Source: Allodiplogaster sudhausi (lineage: Eukaryota; Nematoda; Chromadorea; Rhabditida; Diplogasteridae). From it: a stretch of DNA of 64,000 nt. Location of the stretch: assembly GCA_945643635.1 (NCBI GenBank), contig CALZFC010000001.1:5992001-6056000 (forward strand), in the 5' to 3' direction. The position numbers and the translations under genes were made by a program. Below the pieces are notes generated by a model. The model was not told where the DNA came from and searched no databases. It saw only the letters and a program-made list of their open reading frames with translations. The stretch's first letter is position 1. Each line of letters starts with the position of its first letter. Below are positions 1 to 10,035 of this stretch, piece after piece.

Positions 1-66
1 GCATGATGATGATGAAAGTGGCAGAGGAGGATTCTGGGATTCATGGGCTATTCCTTGCTCTCATGA

Positions 67-300
67 CGAGCCCGAGAATCAGAGAATCAATTATTCAGCT
101 GCTCTATATATGTGGCGAACGGCTTCTGCACGTCCATGTTCTACTCGCAACAGATGAAGATGCAGTTCTGCGGCGTGACGTGCAATCTGTGCACTACCAC
201 CATATCGCCTATTGGCAAATAAGGAGCCATTGTTGCATCATCACTCTCTTGACGTTGTACATAAAATCACGCACAATAAAACGACGAAATCATAATGTGT
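67..300 (+). CDS. ShKT-domain protein, terminal exon (5' part outside window)
   Basis: A strong acceptor (TTATTCAG) ends at 98. The following frame runs to TAA at 220-222 and reads CSIYVANGFC, then two further cysteines in QFCGVTCNLC. This six-cysteine spacing, with the C-x2-TC-x2-C ending, is typical of ShKT (SXC) modules, which occur mostly in secreted nematode proteins such as astacins, tyrosinases and surface-coat mucins. Only one module is visible, so the parent protein cannot be named. A polyadenylation signal AATAAA lies at 275-280. An in-frame TGA at 64-66 shows that the exon cannot extend much further left, so the rest of the gene lies upstream of the window. The domain call is fairly sure; the function is unknown. 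Confidence 0.7.
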
Positions 301-349
301 AAAATTTCATTTACTTCTTCAATTACATACGACATACTACATTTAGCCT

Positions 350-445
350 TGTACAGTGTCCATGACATGATTATGACCAAGAACGTTCATGAACGATTGT
401 CCGTGACATGTGCCGGACAAAATGCAAGATTAATGCGATGGGCAG
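350..445. repeat. Relic end of an inverted-repeat transposon
   Basis: The stretch GTTCATGAACGATTGTCC through GCAAGATTAATGC is a degenerate match to the right terminal repeat of the element at 20355-21537. No second end is visible nearby, so it is a truncated relic. Confidence 0.55.
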
Positions 446-552
446 GAAGCACAATTAAAGGCTGTTAGGAAAGCACATGACGTAAGCATACATTTTGAAT
501 CGAAAACAAAGCAGGAAAAAAAAGAAAAAGACAGCAGTAAGTATTATATTCA

Positions 553-846
553 TCATTGTTGAGTAGCCTGGGGCTGTTGTGGAATCGGCTGTTGCTGCGG
601 TTGTTGCGGTTGATGCTGGAAGTGCTGCTGATTCTGCTGCTGCTGCGGCTGTAAATACTGCCAGTGCGCCGCCGCTCCCGAGCCGGGTGTCGGCAGGGAG
701 TTCGAGTGCGCCTCCTCCTTCTACTGCTGAGCCTCCTGCTGCTGTGCCGATGATGATGTCATCGGGCATTGTGTCATTCCTCGTCGATGCGAGCAGAAAA
801 AGCTCGCGTTCGGCTTGCCGCACTCTTGGCCGTCATGATGACGCAT
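553..846 (-). pseudogene. Decayed copy 1 of small TM/Q-rich gene (exon 2 only)
   Basis: The minus strand encodes MRHHDGQECGKPNASFFCSH and a Q-rich tail matching exon 2 of the copies at 1530-2013 and 11312-11865. A TAG at 721-723 interrupts the frame after AQQQEAQQ, where the sister copy at 11312 reads on. Downstream of it the frame stays open (LPTPGSG then Q-rich) to TGA at 553-555. The acceptor (TGCTCAG before ATGCGT) is retained, but no exon 1 with the GVGAYV motif is found to the right before the next copy. Loss of exon 1 plus a nonsense codon make this a pseudogene. Confidence 0.7.
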
Positions 847-1529
847 CTGAGCATTTATTTTACTTTTTATTAAAATGAAAAATTTATAGTCACTGAAAGC
901 GAAGCGAATAATGACAGACTTTTGGGATTTTACTATCAAAGTTTCCACGAAGAGAACCCAACATTTTGCTCTGCGAATTTCGTCTCTAACCATAAAGTAT
1001 CTATGTTATTGTCACTTGGAGAAGAGTAGATTAAAAAATATTTAGCATCTACGATCACGTCGGAGTTATCTCTTGAGACGGTTCAACCTCATGTAATTCG
1101 TCGTATCTTTCATGAATTCTAAGATTAAATGTAGGTTTAATTTATACTTTTTTTTAGAACCTCCAGTTCAACTAAACTATGTAAGTAAAGTTTCTCCACA
1201 GCGTCTCACTTTCGCCTGGTCTTTTTGTATCATTATCTTTATTTTCCTAGCTATTGTTTCTTTAATTAAATACCACACATGTTACAAAACTTTGTTCGTA
1301 TATATTTATTCGAGCGAACACAATTGTCTTCAAGAAAAAAGGCTTTATACATATTTGCACAAATCCAATGATTTACGTGCTGAGCATGAGAATGAAAGGA
1401 TAAAACGATTGAGATTGCTATTTCAGGAATTGTGAAAATACGTCAGAGAAGAATACGATTGAATCGGAAATCGTTGCAAGCAAGAAGAATTAGAAAGACA
1501 GTGATAATGCTTTATTCTATGAGCATTCT
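847..1529. other. Spacer, no gene recognised
   Basis: AT-rich spacer between decayed copy 1 and copy 2 of the Q-rich family. The plus-strand open frame around 1112-1435 has low-complexity composition and no recognisable domain. Confidence 0.5.
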
Positions 1530-2013
1530 TCACTGTTGAGGAATTGGCTGTTGCTGTTGCTGGAAGTGCTGCTGATGCTGATGATTGTGATAATGTTGCC
1601 AGGGGTCCGCCGGTCCCTGGCCAGAGGCACATTGGCAACATTGGCTCGAGTGCGCCTCCTGCTGATGCTTCGATGATGACGTCATCGGGCAGGAAGCGCC
1701 GTCCGAGTGTTGCGTCACGCCTCGTCGATGCGAGCTGCGAAAGCTCACATTATGCTTGCCACACTCTTGGCAGTGAAGATGACGCATCTGAATATTTGAT
1801 TTACTTGTTAAAATAACTTTCTTTTGAAAGACCCGAAAAATAAATGACTAAGTTGGAGAACGAAATCGTTCAATAAAAGCGAAGTTATTGTATGAATAGA
1901 TTAACAAAAACCTATTCAATCAATAATCAGTAGATCACCTGGAAGTGTTGATAGAAGTGAATGGCGACGTAGGCGCCGACTCCGGCGGCAACGAGATGCG
2001 ACAACATGCACAT
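1530..2013 (-). CDS. Small membrane-anchored Cys/His and Q-rich protein, copy 2
   Basis: Two exons are predicted: 1939-2013 (25 codons, MCMLSHLVAAGVGAYVAIHF, donor CAG/GTGATC) and 1530-1787 (starting MRHLHCQECGKHNVSF, acceptor ATATTCAG). Both junctions are phase 0, giving 110 residues ending QQQQQPIPQQ and TGA. The N-terminus is a short hydrophobic helix with a GAGVGAYV-like pattern, resembling tiny single-pass membrane proteins. The second exon has a C-x2-C plus CSH/SSHRR cluster that could bind metal, then a His/Gln-rich tail. Copy 3 at 11312-11865 has identical structure, and in both copies the sequence upstream of the ATG is similar (FRAFEQ / FRALEQ). The family is not recognised and the function is unknown. 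Confidence 0.6.
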
Positions 2014-2439
2014 GTTACAGCGGTAGCGGCAGAGTTGCTCGAAGGCGCGGAAGGAAAAAGCGTCCGCTTGCCAATTAGCCCAATTTGCTAGAGATTCTTT
2101 GGCGATATTTTAGCGATCATAATTTTAGCGATTCAACGTAGAAAGCATGTTTCAAATTAGGTTAATTATTTATTGTTAAAAAAAAAATATATATATATAT
2201 TTGTACGTATATATACATACATATGTATATATACGAAATATCCAATAAAATAACGTTGGCTGCTTGTTGTAAAAGTTGCATCTAGGAAATCATAAGAAAT
2301 CGCTGTTCAAGCGAGCAGCAAACAGACAAGGGAACCGACAGCAGATTGATTGCAGCTTTACTCTGGACAGACAGGACTTTTTATATACAAGTTCTACCGG
2401 GAACGATTTTGAAATGTGCCGATGCGTCCTGCTCAGCTG

Positions 2440-2489
<50 letters not shown>

Positions 2490-2950
2490 ACTCGTTGTGC
2501 CCCTATTTTTTTGTCTCTATGTCGCTCTCTCGCTCACATTAATTCTCTCTCTCTCTATCTCTCAATCAATCTCTTACTCTCTGAGTCTTTGTTTCTCTCT
2601 CTATCTCACTCTATTACACATCGTGTGAGAATTACTACGTGAGGAGGTATCACAGAATGCTCTCTTCTCTATTAGAGCGAAAGTTTGTGAACACTGTGTG
2701 CTTTCTGCATTGTGCATTTGTGTGCATCCCGGGAGAGTGTTGAAACGAGAAAGAGATCAAGGCAGAGAAGTAGAGAGCGAGAGAGATACAGTGTGCGAGG
2801 GAAGGAGAAGGAGAGAGAGAGTCAGAGAGAGAGAGAGCGAGTGAGAGCGACAGACGATGTGAGAGAGAAGGAGAGGGAGAAAGATAGAAGGGAAAAAAGC
2901 TTCGCTGAGTGCAGCCTTTATTATACGCATCAGTCAAATGGAACGTAAAT
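2014..2950. repeat. Left arm flank of segmental duplication, with CT/GA simple repeats
   Basis: Upstream region of copy 2. The stretch near 2280-2440 (GTTCAAGCGA, GGAACGATTTTGAAATGT) and its CT-rich then GA-rich continuation have clear counterparts at 12070-12600. It contains a pure (CT)n run at 2443-2494 and a GA-rich block at 2740-2890. Open frames here are only simple-repeat translations (SLSLSL). Confidence 0.6.
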
Positions 2951-3238
2951 TGTTAAAGAATATTTTTATAGATCGGCTGCGGAAACAACTACACAGACAT
3001 ATAACGGTGCAAACTTTAAAAAGGTGTTTTCGGGTAGTCGAGCCGTTATGCACACTTGCGCAAAAATGTGGTTCATGTACATAGCTTCTCGCCATCTCGA
3101 TTTGATTCCAATAACCTATAGCAACCCCTTGGGGCCGAGATAGAGAAACACCCGGAAGCATGGGGAAACAAAGGGCATAAATTTCACTTATTGTTAGTCG
3201 TTTATTCGCTCCTCACATGAGCACTTATCCAACTCACT

Positions 3239-3401
3239 TTTTGAGAAGTGCGCTGACCCTAAATATCGGTCCACTTTTTATATTCTTTATGCTCATGCAA
3301 GATCTCGCTTAATAAGATATAATTGGAATGGCATAAGCCCTTGCATGCAATACAAAACATTTGAGAAGTGTACTCACCTTAAAGGTCGGTTCACTGTTGC
3401 C
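3239..3401. repeat. Degenerate edge units of the 79-bp satellite
   Basis: Two diverged units (GAGAAGTGCGCTGACCCTAA near 3242 and GAGAAGTGTACTCACCTTAA near 3363) precede the homogeneous array. This is the usual picture of an array whose edges decay while the core is homogenised. Confidence 0.7.
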
Positions 3402-4769
3402 AAGTGCGCTGACCTTGAAAGGTCGGTTCATTACTTAAAAGTACACTGCACTGACCTCGAAAGGTCGGTTCACTGTTGCCAAGTGCGCTGACCTTGAAAG
3501 GTCGGTTCATTACTTAAAAGTACACTGCACTGACCTCGAAAGGTCGGTTCACTGTTGCCAAGTGCGCTGACCTTGAAAGGTCGGTTCATTACTTAAAAGT
3601 ACACTGCACTGACCTCGAAAGGTCGGTTCACTGTTGCCAAGTGCGCTGACCTTGAAAGGTCGGTTCATTACTTAAAAGTACACTGCACTGACCTCGAAAG
3701 GTCGGTTCACTGTTGCCAAGTGCGCTGACCTTGAAAGGTCGGTTCATTACTTAAAAGTACACTGCACTGACCTCGAAAGGTCGGTTCACTGTTGCCAAGT
3801 GCGCTGACCTTGAAAGGTCGGTTCATTACTTAAAAGTACACTGCACTGACCTCGAAAGGTCGGTTCACTGTTGCCAAGTGCGCTGACCTTGAAAGGTCGG
3901 TTCATTACTTAAAAGTACACTGCACTGACCTCGAAAGGTCGGTTCACTGTTGCCAAGTGCGCTGACCTTGAAAGGTCGGTTCATTACTTAAAAGTACACT
4001 GCACTGACCTCGAAAGGTCGGTTCACTGTTGCCAAGTGCGCTGACCTTGAAAGGTCGGTTCATTACTTAAAAGTACACTGCACTGACCTCGAAAGGTCGG
4101 TTCACTGTTGCCAAGTGCGCTGACCTTGAAAGGTCGGTTCATTACTTAAAAGTACACTGCACTGACCTCGAAAGGTCGGTTCACTGTTGCCAAGTGCGCT
4201 GACCTTGAAAGGTCGGTTCATTACTTAAAAGTACACTGCACTGACCTCGAAAGGTCGGTTCACTGTTGCCAAGTGCGCTGACCTTGAAAGGTCGGTTCAT
4301 TACTTAAAAGTACACTGCACTGACCTCGAAAGGTCGGTTCACTGTTGCCAAGTGCGCTGACCTTGAAAGGTCGGTTCATTACTTAAAAGTACACTGCACT
4401 GACCTCGAAAGGTCGGTTCACTGTTGCCAAGTGCGCTGACCTTGAAAGGTCGGTTCATTACTTAAAAGTACACTGCACTGACCTCGAAAGGTCGGTTCAC
4501 TGTTGCCAAGTGCGCTGACCTTGAAAGGTCGGTTCATTACTTAAAAGTACACTGCACTGACCTCGAAAGGTCGGTTCACTGTTGCCAAGTGCGCTGACCT
4601 TGAAAGGTCGGTTCATTACTTAAAAGTACACTGCACTGACCTCGAAAGGTCGGTTCACTGTTGCCAAGTGCGCTGACCTTGAAAGGTCGGTTCATTACTT
4701 AAAAGTACACTGCACTGACCTCGAAAGGTCGGTTCACTGTTGCCAAGTGCGCTGACCTTGAAAGGTCGT
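3402..4769. repeat. 79-bp tandem satellite, 17 near-identical units plus a partial unit
   Basis: The word AAGTGCGCTGACCTTGAAAG recurs every 79 bp from 3402 to 4745. Each unit holds two related halves, both with the hairpin-forming GACCT(T/C)GAAAGGTCGG. The first half contains TGACCTTGA, the reverse complement of TCAAGGTCA, which matches the FTZ-F1/NR5A consensus YCAAGGYCR exactly. The array stops at 4769 and the ADAM reading frame begins at 4881, after a TTATTTAAG TATA-like box near 4780. The units look almost invariant, implying recent expansion or homogenisation; copy number in an assembly may be collapsed. Confidence 0.95.
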
Positions 4770-4776
4770 TTAAAAT

Positions 4777-4790
4777 CGGCTTATTTAAGC
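4777..4790 (+). promoter_or_regulatory. TATA-like box for the ADAM-like gene
   Basis: CTTATTTAAG lies about 100 bp before the ATG at 4881 and directly after the satellite. The intervening sequence is CT-rich, as in many 5' leaders. Position and composition fit a core promoter, but no transcript evidence is available. Confidence 0.35.
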
Positions 4791-6678
4791 CCCGAACTTG
4801 CTTCTTTCAACATCTTCCTTTTCTATCTTCGTCTTCATCGTTTTCCTCTTTTCCCTCTACATTCTCCAATCCGCTACCCAATGCCGCCTTTCCTTTTCCT
4901 GCTTCTCATCTTTATGCCTCCTGGCATTAGAGCTCCCGTATCCACTTCGACCGCACCCACTCCGCGTTCACCTTCCCGTCCGACCCTGAATTGCCCTGTC
5001 CGTCTCTTGCTGAGCAGTTCTCGACTGACTCCATCCTCCCTCAGTCGCTTAGCGGCGAACGCTGCCCATCTGCCGATCACCTTCAAGGATCTCAACGGCT
5101 CTTCCGAATTCACTATCGACTACAGGCTGAACATGTTTGTTCAGGATATTTGTGCATTTATTAAAAATAATGTGTCCATAATTAAATATCGATTTATTTA
5201 TCACTGTTTTAAAAGTAATCACAGAGGTTAATCATCTTCAAGATCGTTTCATTTCAGGGATTTCCTGTCACCGAAACGGCTTGCTGAGGCTTGTGCTTTT
5301 TTTTTTTTTAGGATATGTCACTCTGTGACGGATAAATTGCATTTCAATTATAAATAAGAGCTAATACAAAATGTGGTATGTTTGATAACTGATAAACAAC
5401 ATGGAACTTTTTCAAGAATAGCAGCCCCTGCCACTTTACGGCCACAGACTCGGCCGGCCAGCTCGTTTCTTCGCTCTCCGCATGTGGAGAGAAGGCCTCC
5501 GAGATGGTAGCGCTCATTCGGACGGAAGCCAGCTTCTACGTTCTCACCATCGACTCCGGCGACTTCATCCTCCAACCACAACAAGTCGATAGTTGTGGTG
5601 CGGAAAGTCGCTTCTTTCTGAAAGGAATCCGACTAAAAGTGATGTGATCAACATATTTTCCGCAAAAAAATTAACATTATTTGGACAAATTTATTGCTGT
5701 TGACCTTTTAGAATTTGGTTGATATTTTTTTACTAAAATCTTTTTTTTTTAGGTCGATCAAACTTTGAATGTTCTTTGGTAAATAAAATGAAAACTTATC
5801 AATTTACGGGAAATTAATATGCATTAAGCATAAATAGTTTGTCTCATGGCAAGTTTGCTAGACCTCCGCGACCTTGCCGCTTCTTCGCAAACGAGAGATC
5901 AAAAGTTGAAGAAGCGAAACACTAAGGAGTACAATGACAAGTATGCCGAGCTATTCAAGACGCCACGAGTAATCGAGACGATTTTTGTCGTTCATTATGG
6001 CATGGTATAATATGTATTTTAATATATACATATGTATATATTTTAAGTTAGCAAAAATGCTGTTTTTTGCCTATTTAGTTGTTTATTTATTTAAATGCAT
6101 AAGGTCTCTTTCTTCAAAAATTTCTTTCCATTCAGTACGAAGACTATATGAGTGAAAAGGATATAGTTACTCGCGTCAAAACCGCCGTTGCTCAAGCAAA
6201 TTTCGTCCGTTTTATTTTTTCACTCGATCGATCACTACTTCTCCCTGAAACTGAGTGAGATTACGGTGTCATTAAGAGATGCCTTAGTGTGTCTAAATTA
6301 TAAACAAAAGGAGACTGACATACATAGGCAAGGACGTTGTTTCCTAGGGTGTTGTTTGTTTGTTTGTTTGTTTGTTTGTTTGTATGTTTATACTGTTAAT
6401 CACAGCTCCTACTCCTCATTCCAGTACTATGCTCCGCTCAACGTGCGCATCAAGATAGCTGACATCAGATGGTTGACAGACAGTGCAGACTTGCCGATAC
6501 AGGAGCGTGGAAGAGACGCTTTGCCAGCCTTCAGAGAATTTGTCCGAAGCCACAACTTGCGAGCAGACGCCGCCGTACTCTTGATTTCTCGGTAAGTCGA
6601 GCCCCCGAGTAGCGGCGCATCCGGGATCAGAAAGATCACAGATCACACATCATGGTGCCATCTATAAATTGGCTCAGC

Positions 6679-7203
6679 TTAAAGGAGCATGAACACCCAA
6701 AACTCCAGCACGGAATGACCTGTAGAAAAGTGCTGAGAAACTGTAATGCGATTCGCTTATTATAATATTTGTACTGAAAAGCAGTACACATGGACTCCTA
6801 AAAACTTTTAGAAATATTTTGAAAGTGATACTTTTCTTCGATATTTGGATATTTCCTCGGGAATCTTGGCAGAATGACAAACGAACAGAAAAAAAAGGAA
6901 CTGGAGATGGCTATTTTCGTTTATTTCGACCTTGTAAGAGAAGATGTTAAAAAAATATTTTCCTGCCTATAGGCCGGTGGTGAATATCCTGGAGTTATCT
7001 TTCTGCAATACTTACAAAGAACAGAAATGTACTATATCGCACCAAAAATTTTCCTGATACAGGTACATTTTTTGTATGCAAATTTCTCGCGAATGCTGTA
7101 CTTTTGAATCTTTTTACTTTTCTTAAGTGTTTGCATGAAGGAGATAAAACGATCAGTGTAATTGCTTACGACATAAAAAATTGAGTTTCATGCTCCTTTA
7201 AAG
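6679..7203. mobile_element. MITE in ADAM intron (TTTAAAGGAGCATGAA termini)
   Basis: The intron between the exons ending 6591 and starting 7345 contains TTAAAGGAGCATGAACAC at its left and TTGAGTTTCATGCTCCTTTA at its right, an inverted pair about 525 bp apart. No coding sequence is recognised inside. Related ends are found at several other places in the window. Confidence 0.6.
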
Positions 7204-9847
7204 AGACGTAGACTTATGCGTAAATAATCGGTTATATACACACATACAAATATAGATTGCAATACTTGAGGATCGAGAGATTCTTGCAGAAAAAAGTGAC
7301 TGGAAGACCTCAAAAATTCCAAGGAATCGCGCGCTTTCTTTCAGATATCAAATGTTCACTCCTATCGGATTGAATAAATTGAATAAATTGTATACAATTC
7401 ACGGCATTGCGGGTCGTGAACTCATATGCGCTGCGTATGGTTCCAGTGCCCTCATACAGGTGAGCAGACTTATTTATTTATTTATTATCTCTTTTTGCTA
7501 ACTATGGAGTGCTCCCTCGCCAAAATGAACAAGTCGATGGCGAAGAAGGTCGACTTCTGCCTACTCAACGTCATCACGATCAAGAGTAACGGCACCTGTG
7601 GCAACGGAATCCTCGACGCTGGCGAGGAGTGCGACTGTGGCAAGGTGGACAGAACTTTTTCTCTTTTCGTCTCTCTCTCTCTCTCTCTTCCGCATTATCT
7701 CTCGTTCTCCCTCACTCTCTCACTTTCCGTTCCAGAGACCCTCCGAAGCGTGCATCTGGTCGTGCTGCAACGAGACGACTTGCCGCCTGAAGGGCGATGC
7801 CAAGTGCGCCTCAGGCGCGTGCTGCGATGCGGCGAAGTACAAGGTAAATAATAACAAACAACAACAAACAATAACAAAAATAACAAAATCATGATACATG
7901 TATATTGCTTACGTTGCAGTTATGAGAAATACATTTTGCCACTGTATTTAACAAAAATATCCTTTCCGTATAGAATTAGAGCGTATTATTTATTCTAACT
8001 AATGTTATGCACGATGACTCTAGTAGAAGCCTCTTAGTCGAAATAGCGTATTATTTACTCTAAACTGACTACGATGGCTCTAATACATAGAAGCCCCTTG
8101 CTCCTCAGTTAGAACCTGTCTCAAATGCAAGCCTCAGGGGTAGTATTCTGCTTGATTTCTAGCCGAAGAACTGCGGCACCGAGTGTCAAAGGATCGCGAG
8201 AGAATGCGACGTGGAAGAGTTCTGTGACGGCGAGAAGGGTGCATGCCCGGTGGATGTCTTCATGGAGGATGGCTCTCTGTGTCAAGTCGGCGATGGCCTC
8301 TCCATTCGGAATGTAGATGTCTATTTCCCGTTCTTTGATCTCGATCTCCTTCTCTTTCTCTTTCACTTTCTCTCCCTTCAACTATGCCACCCTCTCTCTC
8401 TTTCTCTTTTTCTCTCTCTTTCTCTCTTTCTCTTCTCTCTCCCAGAGTACCTCGCTCTGCTTCGATGGCGAGTGCGCGCCCTCGCGCGACGCGCAGTGAA
8501 ACGCGCTGTTCGGCTCGGGCGCTCGCGGCGCGCCCGACGTCTGCTACGATGGGAACACGCGCGGCGACGGGGAACACGGCGACTGCGGCTACGATCCGTA
8601 CGACAACAAGCACACCGCCTGCGACGACGAGTAGGCATTTATTTATTTATCGATTTATTTACTTATTTTTTAAAGACTTATTATTTTATTGATTTATTTA
8701 TTTATCGATTTATTGATTTATTTATCGTTTTATTGACTTATTTCTTTATCGATTTATTGATTTGTTTCCTTTGATTTATTGATTTGTATACGCATCTTGC
8801 GTGTACGCAGAGATAAGCTTTGCGGTCGAGTGCAGTGCGAGACGGGCGGCCGGAACGAGACAATCTTTGGCTCTGAAGCGGTCATTTCTGTCGTTCACTC
8901 GTACGCGGCCGGCCGGACGTGCTCGCACTTCGTTGGCGAATACGACACGGCGAATATGCCGGTAATGAGATAGTTAATTGTGGATGTGACAAAAGCGCAG
9001 CGATCAAAAGCAAAACGACTTTGCTTTTAATTAATTCATTTATTAATTTATTAAATTTTTTTGCTATTTATTGAATACATGCATAAAATAATGTGACAAT
9101 ATGAATATGAATATGCTTCAATGAAAGAAAAAAAATTAAGATGCAATCTATGAAAGTAATATAATAATATTATAATTTAATTATAATAGTAATTGTAATA
9201 GTAATAATACTAACATAGTAATAAAGTAGTAATATAATGACAAATAACTTTTCTTTCAGAGAACTCACAACCGGCCGGGCATGACCCGGGACGGGACGCC
9301 GTGTGGCCACAGACGCCTTTGCAAGCAGGCCAAGTGCTTTTTTCGCGAGTCGGCGAACAATCAGACTTCGTTCCATGAAGAACATGGTTTCGCTTATATT
9401 GATTCATTCTAAGATATTGATTGATTCCTAAATATTTATTGAATATACTTGGCAGAATTTGGTGATGAAGAATAGTTGGTATCAACAAATGTAGTATATA
9501 TTTTTTTTTCGTGATATTTCATATTTCCTAGAAATTGTTCAATGAAAAAAGTTTGGAGATAAAAATTTTTTGCTCTGACTGTCTGGCTCATCGTCGCGCC
9601 GCTCTCCATCTGTCTCTTTCTCGTGGCCTTGCCCGTGATCATCTATGGCGTCGTGCGCCGCGAGTTTCTGCCGTTTATGTGAGTATTCTCTCTCTCTCTC
9701 GCGCTCTCTCTCTCTATTTTACTGCCTATTTCCTTTTCATTCTCTGTCTATTTAAAATCTCTCTCTCTACTCTCTTCAGGCTCTGGCAGCTTTTGAAGGG
9801 GCGTATTTTGAGCCCGGAAGAGATCCCTCTCGATACGGTCAATAACC

Positions 9848-10015
9848 CACCTCCAGCCGAGCAAGACTTCTCTTTAGCCGGCCAAGGCCCCTCTCCAGCC
9901 GACCAAGGCCCTACTCCAGCCGGCCAAGACTCCTCTCCAGCCTACCAAAACCCTTCTTCAGCCAGTGAAGACTCTTCCCCAGCCGACCATGACCCCTCTC
10001 CAACCGGCCAAAACC
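9848..10015 (+). repeat. 21-bp coding repeats (7-residue Pro heptads) in ADAM tail
   Basis: The cytoplasmic tail holds eight consecutive 7-residue units of type [P/S][S/T]PA-x-Q-x (PPPAEQD, FSLAGQG, PSPADQG, PTPAGQD, SSPAYQN, PSSASED, SSPADHD, PSPTGQN). Pro-rich tails are normal for ADAMs and bind SH3 proteins; regular 7-mers encoded by 21-bp DNA repeats are less usual. Confidence 0.75.
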
Positions 10016-10035
10016 AGGTCGAGGCGACCAAGTAA

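Larger units (their letters stand above)
4881..10035 (+). pseudogene. ADAM (disintegrin/metalloprotease)-like gene lacking the zinc-binding exon; probably decayed
   Basis: Exons read by splice signals: 4881-5134 (signal peptide MPPFLFLLLIFMPPGIRA), ~5258-5297, 5422-5638 (prodomain, CHFTATDSAGQLV), ~5862-6004 (LKKR furin-like site, then RVIETIFVVHYGM, start of the reprolysin fold), 6136-6204, 6425-6591, 7345-7459, 7510-7644 and 7736-7843 (disintegrin, CGNGILDAGEECDCG), 8163-8312, 8446-8630 (Cys-rich, GARGAPDVCY), 8811-8961, 9260-9386, a TM exon (LTVWLIVAPLSICLFLVALP) ending 9678, and a tail exon 9780-10035. ADAMs shed ectodomains or bind integrins at the cell surface. Here exon 7 (ends GSSALIQ) joins exon 8 (CSLAKMNKS) across a 50-nt intron in phase, so the usual HExxH helix and Met-turn are absent. 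A TGA (8497-8499) replaces a conserved Cys, and the TM exon is out of frame with the exon before it. Either a pseudogene or a damaged or misassembled non-catalytic ADAM. Confidence 0.8.

Noticed and set aside
2346..2642. Open frames rich in SLSLSL and RERERE (also 12209-12660, 52303-52400)
   Set aside because: They are translations of CT/GA simple repeats with no splice or domain support.
6974..7062. Possible extra ADAM exon between CCTATAG and GATACAG/GTACATTT
   Set aside because: It lies inside the MITE 6679-7203, shows no HExxH or other ADAM residues, and exons 6 and 7 already join in phase without it.
8497..8499. Selenocysteine recoding of TGA
   Set aside because: The residue is a structural disulfide cysteine in an extracellular domain, other lesions exist in the gene, and no SECIS-like element was identified.
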